A DNA stretch of 64,000 nt, taken from Rhizobium esperanzae. GTDB lineage: Bacteria > Pseudomonadota > Alphaproteobacteria > Rhizobiales > Rhizobiaceae. The notes beneath the pieces are model-generated. The model was not told where the DNA came from, searched no databases, and was given only the letters and a program-made list of their open reading frames with translations. Location: positions 62,001 to 126,000 of the forward strand of contig NZ_JACIFY010000012.1 of assembly GCF_014197615.1 (NCBI RefSeq). Direction: 5' to 3'. Position 1 is the stretch's first letter, and each line of letters begins with the position of its first letter. Position numbers and translations under genes: made by a program. This document shows, piece by piece, positions 17,125-28,194 of the stretch.

Positions 17125-17152
17125 GACCGGCATGAGGTTCTTCATGCCGGTC
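17125..17152. terminator. strong hairpin downstream of quinone oxidoreductase
   Basis: A perfect 11-bp stem, GACCGGCATGA (17125-17135) with TCATGCCGGTC (17142-17152), and a six-base loop. There is no T-run, so it is a stabiliser or rho-type end rather than a classic intrinsic terminator. Confidence 0.45.
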
Positions 17153-17330
17153 GTCTCGGTCGCGACCGTGGTCTTTGTTCCATTCCTCCTCGACGGCGAA
17201 TTTTTCCCGCCGGGTCCTGTCGATTTTCGCATCTGCGGATCGTCTTCCTGAAGATGTGCTGGAAATCCGTTGCGATCGCGGCACATCCTTTGAGCGCCCG
17301 AGACGCGCGACAACAGAAGGAGGATATGTG

Positions 17331-18032
17331 ATGGATCACCAGCATCTGGTCCCTGCCGCCGTGCTTGCGGCAAAGAATGGCGTAAAATTTCCCAATGAGA
17401 GCGAGGAATATCGCATCGCCCGCGACGCGCTGCTCGCCGAAGAGATCGAATTGCGCCGGCACATCGAGCGCGTCGCGAGACAGCGCCGGGCGCTGCCGCC
17501 GGGCGGCGAAGTCAAGAAGGATTATCGCTTCGAAGGCGCCGGCGGGCCGATCTCGCTCGGCGAGCTTTTCGCGGATAAGCAGACGCTGATCGTCTACAGC
17601 TACATGTTCGGCCCCGAGCGCGAGCGCCCATGCCCGATGTGCACCTCGCTGCTGTCGGCCTGGGACGGTGAGGTACCCGATATCCAGCAGCGCGCCGCCC
17701 TTGCGGTCGTTGCCCGCTCGCCGATCGCAAAGCTGCTCGCCTTCAAGAAGGAACGCGGCTGGCATCACCTGCCGCTCTATTCCGACCTGACCGATGAATA
17801 CAGCCGCGATTATCACGCGGTCGGCGAGGACGGCGGCGATGGTGCTGCCTTCAACGTCTTCACGCGGCGCGACGGCACCATCCGCCACTTCTGGAGCCAG
17901 GAAATGGGCGACGTCACCTCCGATCCCGGCGAGGACCCGCGCGGCGCGCCCGACCTGATGCCGCTCTGGACCCTGATCGACACGACGCCGGAAGGCCGGG
18001 CACCGGACTGGTATCCGAAGCTGTCTTATTAA
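17331..18032 (+). CDS. DUF899-family thioredoxin-like protein
   Basis: 233 residues from ATG 17331 behind GAAGGAGG. The DUF899 pattern is clear: an N-terminal helical LLAEEIELRRHIERVARQRR, GPISLGELFADKQTLIVYSYMFG, then RPCPMCTSLLSAWDG with a CPMC dithiol, and HFWSQEMGD near the C-terminus. The family has a thioredoxin fold and no firmly assigned reaction. It stands alone. Confidence 0.87.
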   Translation: MDHQHLVPAAVLAAKNGVKFPNESEEYRIARDALLAEEIELRRHIERVARQRRALPPGGEVKKDYRFEGAGGPISLGELFADKQTLIVYSYMFGPERERPCPMCTSLLSAWDGEVPDIQQRAALAVVARSPIAKLLAFKKERGWHHLPLYSDLTDEYSRDYHAVGEDGGDGAAFNVFTRRDGTIRHFWSQEMGDVTSDPGEDPRGAPDLMPLWTLIDTTPEGRAPDWYPKLSY

Positions 18033-18085
18033 GGCATATCGCCCGGGATAACGGCATGCATTATTGCGCGCCGGACTTTCGACGG

Positions 18086-18655
18086 TCAGGCTGACAGCCA
18101 GCCGCGTACCTGCTCCATCGTTTTCCGCTCCTGGTCCGCCTCCATCGAGAAGGGAGGCTGCACGTCGGCGCGGGGAGCGAAAGTCCGGATGATGTCCATG
18201 CTATCTCCCAACCCGTAGCCGCCATGGGTGATGAATGGGTGGAGGATCTTGCCGGACAGGTCATGTGCCCGCAGGAATGCGCGGACCACGGAGGGCGCCG
18301 TCATCCCCCAGATCGGCAGGCCGAGGTAGATCGTGTCATACCGGCTGATATCCTCGACGGTTTGCGCGAGTTCAGGCAGGTGCCCTTCGTCGATGTCCCG
18401 GCGGGCCTGGGCGACGGTCTGCTCATAGTCCTCGGGAAACGGTATGGCGGGCTCGATCTCGAACAGCGCGGCCTGCCGGATCCTGCGGACATGGAGGGCG
18501 ATGACGCGCGTGTTGCCGCTCCTGGAGAAATATGCCACCAGCGTCGAAGAGCCGCCCGCCTCCTGCGCCTGCGGAGGGTCACTCACCAGGGTAAGACCGG
18601 CCATTGCTGCAGGCAGTCCGATCAGCAAGCGCCTTCGGTCGATTTCCGCCTGCAT
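18086..18655 (-). CDS. exported flavodoxin-like protein
   Basis: 189 residues. The N-terminus has a twin-arginine-type leader (DRRRLLIGLPAAMAGLTLV, ending near PPQAQEAG). The flavodoxin FMN loop is STLVAYFSRSGNT, with YDTIYLGLPIWGMTAPSVVRAFL later. This is the Flavodoxin_4 group. It is last in a leftward operon, two bases after the CMD-cupin gene. Confidence 0.85.
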   Translation of the reverse strand: MQAEIDRRRLLIGLPAAMAGLTLVSDPPQAQEAGGSSTLVAYFSRSGNTRVIALHVRRIRQAALFEIEPAIPFPEDYEQTVAQARRDIDEGHLPELAQTVEDISRYDTIYLGLPIWGMTAPSVVRAFLRAHDLSGKILHPFITHGGYGLGDSMDIIRTFAPRADVQPPFSMEADQERKTMEQVRGWLSA

Positions 18656-18657
18656 GG

Positions 18658-19869
18658 CTATTCTCCTTGTGCAGGCGAGCGTTGCTCAGCGCCGCTGCCC
18701 TTGGCGTAATCGTCAGGCGACACTTTCTCCATCCAACTGACGGAGCTGCCGTCGACTGCTTCCGAGACAGCGAAATGGACCATTGGTTCAGTGCTTGCAG
18801 CGCCGTGCCAGTGCTTGACCATCGGCGGGATCCAGACCACGTCGCCGGGTTCCATCGCTTCGATCGGCCCGCCGTCTTTCTGCACCCATCCTTTTCCGGA
18901 AACGACAAACAGCGTCTGACCGAGGGGATGGGTATGCCAGGCCGTATGTGCGCCGGCGGAAAAGGAGACGGTTGCGCCACCAATACGGGCCGGGCCGTCA
19001 CCCTTGTAAGCGGCCGTCACCACGACCTCACCGGTGAAGCGCTCTGCCGGACCTGCCATGGGTTCCTGACCGCGCCTGATGATCTTCATGTCCTTTGCGG
19101 CGGTCTGCGTCATGGCTGCAGTGTCGCGGGTCTCGAACACGTTTCTGAGAACCGGCACGGCGGACATTGCGCGCGGCCATCCAGCATAGAATGCGACATG
19201 GGTGACCGCTTCGGCGCTTTCCTCCCGTGTCAGGCCGCTGTCCATGGCACGGCTGGCATGGAAGGCCAGTTGGTCGGGCTGGCCGAGAGCGACAAGTGCG
19301 GCCATGGTGACCAGGCTCCGGTCGCGGGCCGACAGGTCCGGCCGCTGCCAGAGGTCGCCGAACAGAACGCGGTTGGTGAGATCGGCAAGCGCCGGCGCCG
19401 TCGGCAGGATGCCGGTGTCCACGGCGTCGCCACGCGCCGCTTCAGCTGCGGCCTCAAGCTGGATTCGGGCCGAGGCGGTGACCGGTGCGATTTTCCGCTC
19501 GTCAAAAACCTTCTCGACCTCCAAAACCGCAGAAATGGCGTTCGGCCAACCCGAATAGAAGGCGAGATGGGTGACGACTTCACCAACTTCGCCGGGCTGA
19601 ACACCGTTATCGAGTGCCCTGCGGACATGGCTGCCGACCTGAGCACTCTTGCCTGTCGCGACCAGAGTGGCAATGGTCACCAGGCTCCGGTCACGGGGGC
19701 TCAGTTCCTTCCGCATCCAGAACTCGCCGAACAGCACATCATCGGTGAAATGGCCGAGCCCCGGCGCAACCTTATAGACGGCTGGCGGGGCGACGCGGCG
19801 GCTCTCCTGGGCCTCGGCGGAGGCGGCGGTGAGCGCCGAAATGGCGATGCCGGTGGCGAGCGTTTTCAT
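18658..19869 (-). CDS. secreted carboxymuconolactone decarboxylase-like (two domains) - cupin fusion
   Basis: 403 residues from ATG 19869 with GGAGAA upstream; the longer ORF to 20010 is not needed. A Sec leader (MKTLATGIAISALTAASAEAQ) precedes two tandem CMD/AhpD-like domains (RDRSLVTIATLVATG ... AFYSGWPNAISAV and RDRSLVTMAALVALG ... AFYAGWPRAMSAV) and a C-terminal cupin (GAHTAWHTHPLGQTLFVVSGKG ... PPMVKHWHGA). The CMD domains lack the CxxC of AhpD. Substrate unknown; probably peroxide or quinone chemistry in the periplasm. Confidence 0.85.
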   Translation of the reverse strand: MKTLATGIAISALTAASAEAQESRRVAPPAVYKVAPGLGHFTDDVLFGEFWMRKELSPRDRSLVTIATLVATGKSAQVGSHVRRALDNGVQPGEVGEVVTHLAFYSGWPNAISAVLEVEKVFDERKIAPVTASARIQLEAAAEAARGDAVDTGILPTAPALADLTNRVLFGDLWQRPDLSARDRSLVTMAALVALGQPDQLAFHASRAMDSGLTREESAEAVTHVAFYAGWPRAMSAVPVLRNVFETRDTAAMTQTAAKDMKIIRRGQEPMAGPAERFTGEVVVTAAYKGDGPARIGGATVSFSAGAHTAWHTHPLGQTLFVVSGKGWVQKDGGPIEAMEPGDVVWIPPMVKHWHGAASTEPMVHFAVSEAVDGSSVSWMEKVSPDDYAKGSGAEQRSPAQGE

Positions 19870-19900
19870 GATGCTTCTCCTTTGGCGAGCCGCCAGCCGT

Positions 19901-20641
19901 TCAGACCTGCTGTGCTGTGGGGCGGAACAGGATCTCGTTGATGTCGACGTCATCAGGCTGGTTGATGGCAAACACCACGCAGCGGGCAAAGCTGTCGGCG
20001 GGTATGGCAACGTTCTCGTAAAAATCCTTGACGCCGGCCGCGACGTCCGCCTCGGTGATGTGGTCCGGCAGTTCCGTCTTGACGGCGCCCGGCGAGATGA
20101 TCGTGCTGCGGATATTGTAGGGTTTTACCTCCTGGCGCAGCCCTTCCGAGATGACGCGGACGGCATGCTTGGTGGCGGAGTAGACGACGCCTCCCGGCCG
20201 CACCAGATGACCGGCGACAGAGGAGGTGTTGATGATATGGCCGCTCTTCTGGGCGATCATCTGCGGAAGTGCTGCGGCGATCCCGTACATCACGCCCTTG
20301 AGGTTGACATCGATCATCCGGTCCCATTCATCGACCTTCAGACGCTCGAGCGGCGAATGCGGCATCAGTCCGGCATTGTTCAGCAGGACGTCGATGCGGC
20401 CCTGCGTGTTCACCGCATGGTCTGCGAAGGACTGCAGCTGATTGCGATCGGTGACGTCAAGCTGGAACACTGCATCCTCGCCGAGAGAAAGCTCCGCAGC
20501 CAATTCCTTGAGCCTATCGAGACGACGCGCGCCAAGAACGACCTTGGCGCCTTCCTTGACAAGATGACGGGCAGTCTCCGCGCCGAGGCCACTGCTCGCG
20601 CCGGTGATCAGAACGACCTTGCCTTTGATATTGTTGCTCAT
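19901..20641 (-). CDS. short-chain dehydrogenase/reductase
   Basis: 246 residues. It has the cofactor loop [15 protein letters not shown], catalytic Ser in TSSVAG and the YSATK active-site Tyr/Lys, all intact. It resembles the YdfG/serine-dehydrogenase-like clade (INEILFRPT at the end). It is first gene of the leftward SDR - CMD-cupin - flavodoxin operon, divergent from a LysR gene. Confidence 0.9.
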   Translation of the reverse strand: MSNNIKGKVVLITGASSGLGAETARHLVKEGAKVVLGARRLDRLKELAAELSLGEDAVFQLDVTDRNQLQSFADHAVNTQGRIDVLLNNAGLMPHSPLERLKVDEWDRMIDVNLKGVMYGIAAALPQMIAQKSGHIINTSSVAGHLVRPGGVVYSATKHAVRVISEGLRQEVKPYNIRSTIISPGAVKTELPDHITEADVAAGVKDFYENVAIPADSFARCVVFAINQPDDVDINEILFRPTAQQV

Positions 20642-20699
20642 TGTTGTTCCTTCCTTGGCACGCCTTCTGTGCGTGCCTGGTTGCCGGGGATCATCAGAC

Positions 20700-20715
20700 C
20701 GGGATCATGATCCCG
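20700..20715. promoter_or_regulatory. 16-base perfect palindrome upstream of the SDR operon
   Basis: CGGGATCATGATCCCG lies about 60 bases ahead of the SDR start in the 209-base SDR/LysR gap, with a related GGGGATCATC half just beside it (20687-20696). It could be an operator or leader hairpin. Confidence 0.4.
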
Positions 20716-20850
20716 TTGGTCAGGTTGGGCTTCGGAGGGTTGTTTCCCGAACGTCGAGAGGGCCTCGGAGCGTTGGGATAGAAAATAGTCTTCGCTGATT
20801 GGTCCGACTAGATGCTATGATCTGCATGAACTTATGCTGAGGATTCATGA

Positions 20851-21744
20851 ATGAAGCGGGATGAACTCGGCGATCTGGTTGCTTTCCTCACGGTGGCGGA
20901 AGAGCGAAGCTTTACGCGTGCGGCCGCCAAACTCGGCACCTCGCAATCATCGCTCAGCCATACCGTCCGCCGGCTTGAGGAGCGCCTCGGCCTAAGGCTG
21001 CTCACCCGGACTACGCGCAATGTTGCCCCGACCGAGGCCGGAGATCAGCTGGTTCTGACCTTGCGGCCGGCCTTCGACGACATTCGCAGTCGGCTGGATG
21101 TTCTCGGCACGATGCGCCACAAGCCCTCCGGCACCGTTCGCATCAGCGCGATCCGTCATGCTGCGGAGACGATCGTCATGCCGGCGGCCAAATCGCTGAT
21201 GCGGGATTATCCGGATGTCAACATCGAGATCTCCGTGGAAAATCGCCTTATCGACCTGGTGGCAGAGCGCTACGATGCCGGTGTGCGCCTGGGGGAGCAC
21301 GTGGAAAAGGATATGGTCGCGGTCAAGATCGGTCCCGAACTGCGCATGATCGTGGCGGGATCTCCGGATTATTTTGGGCGGCACCCGCCACCGCATACAC
21401 CGCATGAGCTGACCCAGCATACGTGCATCAATCTGCGCCTGCCGACGCTTGGCGGTCTCTATGCCTGGGAGTTCGAACGAGACGGACGGCCATTGAACGT
21501 GCGCGTGAACGGGCAATTCATCTGCAATGACGTGGGAATGATCCTTGATGCGGCAGTGGATGGTCTCGGCCTGGCGTGCCTGCCGGATGATTATCTCAAG
21601 CCTCTCATTCGCCAGGGAAAGTTGATAGCGGTCCTTGAGGATTGGTCGCCGCCGTTCGCGGGCTATCATCTCTACTATCCCAGCCGGCACCTTGCGTCTC
21701 CGGCCTTTACGCTGTTGGTCGACTCCCTGCGCTACCGCACATAA
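20851..21744 (+). CDS. LysR-family transcriptional regulator
   Basis: 297 residues. The helix-turn-helix is FLTVAEERSFTRAAAKLGTSQSSLSHTVRRLEERLGLRLL; the effector domain contains PSGTVRISAIRHAAETIV and DAGVRLGEHVEKDMVAV. It is divergent from the SDR operon and upstream of two aldo-keto reductases, so either may be its target. Confidence 0.9.
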   Translation: MKRDELGDLVAFLTVAEERSFTRAAAKLGTSQSSLSHTVRRLEERLGLRLLTRTTRNVAPTEAGDQLVLTLRPAFDDIRSRLDVLGTMRHKPSGTVRISAIRHAAETIVMPAAKSLMRDYPDVNIEISVENRLIDLVAERYDAGVRLGEHVEKDMVAVKIGPELRMIVAGSPDYFGRHPPPHTPHELTQHTCINLRLPTLGGLYAWEFERDGRPLNVRVNGQFICNDVGMILDAAVDGLGLACLPDDYLKPLIRQGKLIAVLEDWSPPFAGYHLYYPSRHLASPAFTLLVDSLRYRT

Positions 21745-21890
21745 CGATCACAAAAAGTTCAGCCCGGCGTCAACCGCGCTTTCCGGCAACGTCATGTTGC
21801 TAAGCAATTGTTATCGTTCATCCATTTTGTGTGCGCGGATTTATGAAGCAAAAGTATAGGCCCTATCGAATTCAGCTGCCTAGTTAATAG

Positions 21891-22049
21891 GTTGGGACAG
21901 CGTATTTTCCGCTCGTCGCTGCCTTCAGGGAATACCTGGCCAACCGCCACGATGCGGACGATCAGGGATCGGCCTGCCAGCTCTCCCGTCCGGGCAGCGG
22001 CATGGTCCGACGCCATGAAATCGCTATTCAAGCCTGCAATGAAAGGTAA
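21891..22049 (+). pseudogene. possible TetR-family C-terminal remnant
   Basis: The 311 bases 21745-22055 have no intact gene. A stop-bounded frame ending at TAA 22047-22049 reads FREYLANRHDADDQGSACQL, which resembles the YL..HRDDPG.GC.LA pattern of TetR C-terminal domains; the sequence then diverges and no N-terminal DNA-binding part is present. The remainder of the gap is AT-richer and shows nothing else recognisable. Confidence 0.35.
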
Positions 22050-22055
22050 CTGATC

Positions 22056-22940
22056 ATGACGATGATCATTCTCAACAACGGCGTGCAGATGCCAGCCCTC
22101 GGTTTGGGTGTTTATCGCAGCCCGCCTGAGGAAACCACCCAAGCCGTCGACGTTGCGATCCGGACCGGCTACCGCCTCATCGACACAGCCGCTGCCTACA
22201 TGAACGAGCGCGAGGTCGGCCAGGCGATTGGCCGCAGCGCGGTCGATCGGAGCGAACTGTTTGTCACGACCAAGCTCTGGATCAGCGATTACGGCTACGA
22301 CGCGGCTTTGCGGGCGTTCGATGTCAGCCTCCGCAAGCTCGGGCTCGACTACCTCGATCTCTATCTTCTTCACCAACCCGTACCCACGGAGTTTGAAAAC
22401 ACCGTCCGTGCCTACAACGCCGCGGAAAAGCTTCTTGCTGACGGGCGGGTCCGTGCGATCGGCGTATCCAACTTCAGCATCGAGCAGCTGGACGTCCTTG
22501 CCGCCCGCTCAAATATCGTGCCGGCGGTGAATCAGGTGGAGGTGCATCCTTTCTTCACCAATCACGCCCTTGAAGAGGCGCATACGCGGCGGGGCATCGT
22601 CACGCAGGCCTGGTCGCCGCTCGGTGGTGTCAATGTTTACATGCCCGCCGATCCGAATGCCGTGTCCAACCCGCTGCAGCATCCAGACGTCAAGGCGATC
22701 GCCGACACCTATGGCTTCACGCCGGCCCAGGTCCTGCTGCGCTGGCATCTCGACAGCGGCCGGTCGGCCATTCCCAAATCCGTTCGTCCGGAGCGGATCG
22801 CCGAGAATTTCAACGTGTCCGGGTTCTCGCTGACCCCGAACGAGATCGCGGCCATCGACGCGCTCGACACCGGCAAGCGCGGTGGCCCCGAGCCGGCCAA
22901 TATCAGCCCGAAAACCTATACGCTCAAGATCCCGGACTGA
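22056..22940 (+). CDS. aldo/keto reductase (2,5-diketo-gluconate reductase type)
   Basis: 294 residues. The AKR signature and catalytic residues are visible: GYRLIDTAAAYMNEREVG (Asp, Tyr), LFVTTKLW (Lys), YLDLYLLHQPVP (His), and IPKSVRPERIAENFNV for the cofactor. It is the soluble cytoplasmic NADPH-dependent type. The next AKR starts 35 bases downstream, probably in the same transcript. Confidence 0.9.
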   Translation: MTMIILNNGVQMPALGLGVYRSPPEETTQAVDVAIRTGYRLIDTAAAYMNEREVGQAIGRSAVDRSELFVTTKLWISDYGYDAALRAFDVSLRKLGLDYLDLYLLHQPVPTEFENTVRAYNAAEKLLADGRVRAIGVSNFSIEQLDVLAARSNIVPAVNQVEVHPFFTNHALEEAHTRRGIVTQAWSPLGGVNVYMPADPNAVSNPLQHPDVKAIADTYGFTPAQVLLRWHLDSGRSAIPKSVRPERIAENFNVSGFSLTPNEIAAIDALDTGKRGGPEPANISPKTYTLKIPD

Positions 22941-22974
22941 CACGCCACCGCGAAAACCACCAATGGAGATAGGC

Positions 22975-24126
<1,152 letters not shown>

Positions 24127-24145
24127 GCGGAGGCCGGAGGCTTCG

Positions 24146-24775
24146 TCAGCCGGTGGAGCGGTTTCTGGAGGTGTCGATCCATTCGAGATTGGTGACCGAG
24201 GCCTCCGGCAGCAGCGACGGATCGATGTCGTAGACGTAGCCGCTGAGCATGTCGGCGGCGCGTTCGGTCGCCTTGATCTTTGCCTCGGTTTCCGCGACCG
24301 CCTTGGCGATTGCTTCGATGCGGGCGCGGAACATGTGGGCGAGCACATCGCGGCCGGACTGTTTTTCGAGCCGCTCCAGATGCAGGCCGACGCGCGAGGC
24401 GTGGCGCTCCAGCTCGCTCTTGCTGAACCGCGCCTTGCGCAGTTCCTCCGACAGGCTGTCCTGCATGACGGCGACGGGATCGAAACTTCCGGGCGCGCGC
24501 TCGTCGAGCACCGCGTCGGTGACGAGCTTCTCGATGATCACAAGCGCCTGCAGCTCGGCGGCATCGGCCAATTCGACGTCATAACCGGTATCGTCGAACA
24601 CCTTGCGCCGGACCGGGTCGAGAAGCAGCGCATAGGCTTTCTGAAGATTGTCGAAGGCCTGCGAATCGCCGCCCGAATCGGGGTGGGCGACCTTGGCCAG
24701 GCGCCGATAGGCGGCCTTCAGCTGGGCCTCGTCCGCATCGCGTTCAACACCGAGAATATCGTAGGGATCCGTCAC
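24146..24775 (-). CDS. DnaJ-domain protein
   Basis: 209 residues from GTG 24775, with GGAG eight bases upstream; an upstream ATG at 24934 adds 53 residues unlike any J-protein. The J domain occupies residues ~1-65 (YDILGVERDADEAQLKAAYRRLAKVAHPDSGGD), with HPD intact. The rest is a charged helical region. It lacks the zinc-finger and C-terminal domains of DnaJ, so it is a type III co-chaperone. Confidence 0.85.
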   Translation of the reverse strand: MTDPYDILGVERDADEAQLKAAYRRLAKVAHPDSGGDSQAFDNLQKAYALLLDPVRRKVFDDTGYDVELADAAELQALVIIEKLVTDAVLDERAPGSFDPVAVMQDSLSEELRKARFSKSELERHASRVGLHLERLEKQSGRDVLAHMFRARIEAIAKAVAETEAKIKATERAADMLSGYVYDIDPSLLPEASVTNLEWIDTSRNRSTG

Positions 24776-24949
24776 GCCTGCTCCATTGCTACCCGGCACG
24801 TCCAGGCAGTCTAGGTCTTCTTCTGCATCAGCAAGGCGAAGTTTAGACCGAAAGCAGGAATGACGTCCATGGCCCGAAATCGCAATGGTCCGTGCGAACG
24901 CCCGGACCATTTTTTGATTGCCCAATTTTTTCAAGCCGTTGGGCGAAGA

Positions 24950-25525
24950 TCAGGGCGTGGCGATCGAGACAAGATAACATCTGGCTTGGCCGTCGAGTTC
25001 CAGTGCGGTCCCGGCCGCATCCGCAATCAGCAGCGCATCGCCGGCCGAGAGCGCGCCGCTTTCGCTGTCTCGCCGGAAGGACAGTGCACCGCGATGGCAG
25101 AGCAGCAGGCATGTCGTCGACGTCAGCGGCACGGACGTGCCGCCGTCGATGTCGATGCGGATCAGCGTGTGGGCAAGGCGCGCGCGGCGCGTCATGACAT
25201 TGAGATCGGTGATCGCGCCGTCCTGGAGCCTGGCGGCGACCGGAATATCCGCCGGGAAGGCGAGGGGGTCGCTTGCCGTCGTCAGCAGCGCCGGTGCGCG
25301 GCCCTCGATGTCGAGCACCATGCCGTTGCCGTCGAGAATCGCCAGCGTCCGGTCGATGCCGGGGAAGATCGAAAACGGGCCGTCCGTCGCGACCGTCGCC
25401 ATGCTGACGCGCCAGTCGAAGCCGGCAAGGCCGGCATCTTCTGGCGAAACGGCGATCTCCACCGTTTCGCCGCCGCCGTTCTTCCACGGCATGCGCTTGT
25501 AATCGCCGGCGCGCAGGATCCTCAC
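24950..25525 (-). CDS. hutD: HutD/Ves-family cupin
   Basis: 191 residues. HutD pattern: MPWKNGGGETVEIAV near the start, GFDWRVSMATVATDGPFSIFPGIDRTLAILDG, and a late DALLIADAAG. HutD is thought to govern urocanate/formate flux in histidine use rather than catalyse a step. It follows hutU by five bases at the end of the leftward hut operon. Confidence 0.88.
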   Translation of the reverse strand: MRILRAGDYKRMPWKNGGGETVEIAVSPEDAGLAGFDWRVSMATVATDGPFSIFPGIDRTLAILDGNGMVLDIEGRAPALLTTASDPLAFPADIPVAARLQDGAITDLNVMTRRARLAHTLIRIDIDGGTSVPLTSTTCLLLCHRGALSFRRDSESGALSAGDALLIADAAGTALELDGQARCYLVSIATP

Positions 25526-25530
25526 GAGGC

Positions 25531-27204
<1,674 letters not shown>

Positions 27205-27234
27205 GACGGTTCCCCTGTTCTCAGGTTTCAATCT

Positions 27235-28038
27235 TCAGCGTTTCAGGCCTGGTGCGATCTGTTCGAGGCGCACCAGAATGTCTTTGAGATGGATGCGAAG
27301 CCGGTCCGCCTTAACGCTGTCATAGGCGAAGGGCGGCGTCTCGGTCTGCAGATGGGTCGATTGCGCGAGTTCCATCTGGATGGCATGCACGCCGGTCTCG
27401 GGCCGACCATAATGGCGTGTCGTCCAGCCGCCTTTGAAGCGGCCGTTGAGCACACTGTCGTAACCTTGCGCCGCTTGCGTGACGGTCAGCGTCGCCTGCT
27501 CGATGGCGCCATCGCAGGTCTTGCCCATATCGGTGCCGATATTGAAATCCGGCAGCTTGCCTTCGAAGAGGAAGGGAATATGCGAGCGGATCGAGTGGCA
27601 ATCATAGAGAATCGCCACACCATGGATTGCCCTGACGCGCTCGATCTCGGCGGCAAGGGCGGCATGATAGGGCGCGTGAAAATCCTTGAGCCGCGCCGCG
27701 ATATCGGCCTCGTCAGGCGCCTGCCCATCCTTCCAAATCGCCTTGCCGTCGAAGTCCGTTTCAGGGACGAGGCCGGTGGTGTTCTGGCCGGGATAGAGGC
27801 TGACACCAGCCGGATCGCGGTTGGCGTCGATCACATAGCGATGGAAGGTGGCACGCACGGTCGTGACATCGTCGAGCAGGCCGTCATAGAGATGGTGGAT
27901 GTGCCAGTCGGTATCGGCGAGGATCCGGCCATTGTCGTTGAGGCGATCGGCGATGTCAGCCGGCACCTCGGTGCCGGTATGGGGGAAGCCGAGGATGATG
28001 GGCGAGGTGCCCTGGCGGGTTTCGTATGGTGCGGTCAT
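27235..28038 (-). CDS. hutG: N-formylglutamate deformylase
   Basis: 267 residues from ATG 28038; the upstream extension is translated repeat DNA. The metal-binding residues are in GFPHTGTEVP, DTDWHIHHLYD and YDCHSIRSHIP. It removes formate from N-formylglutamate, the last step of the five-enzyme hut route that goes through HutF. Confidence 0.92.
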   Translation of the reverse strand: MTAPYETRQGTSPIILGFPHTGTEVPADIADRLNDNGRILADTDWHIHHLYDGLLDDVTTVRATFHRYVIDANRDPAGVSLYPGQNTTGLVPETDFDGKAIWKDGQAPDEADIAARLKDFHAPYHAALAAEIERVRAIHGVAILYDCHSIRSHIPFLFEGKLPDFNIGTDMGKTCDGAIEQATLTVTQAAQGYDSVLNGRFKGGWTTRHYGRPETGVHAIQMELAQSTHLQTETPPFAYDSVKADRLRIHLKDILVRLEQIAPGLKR

Positions 28039-28043
28039 TAAAA

Positions 28044-28170
28044 CCCCTCCCCAACCCCTCCCCACAAGGGGGAGGGGCTTAACCTGCGGCTCCCGCTGCA
28101 TTCAATCTTGAACGCAGAGCGTGCGGCTAGCCTTAGCCCCTCCCCCTTGTGGGGAGGGGTTGGGGAGGGG
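28044..28170. repeat. large inverted repeat between hutG and hutH
   Basis: Two ~35-base arms (28044-28078 and 28136-28170) are near-perfect complements built on CCCCTCCCCA / AGGGGGAGGGG units. They enclose a ~57-base loop with its own weak complementarity. The element sits inside the hut operon and resembles the mosaic repeats of Rhizobiaceae; it could act as an mRNA processing or stability element. Confidence 0.8.
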
Positions 28171-28194
28171 ACTTTTTCCTTCGCCATCATCATC

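Noticed and set aside
28044..28170. GC-rich inverted repeat considered as a CRISPR or attenuator
   Set aside because: There is only one pair of arms, no spaced repeat array, and similar mosaic elements occur elsewhere in rhizobial intergenic DNA.
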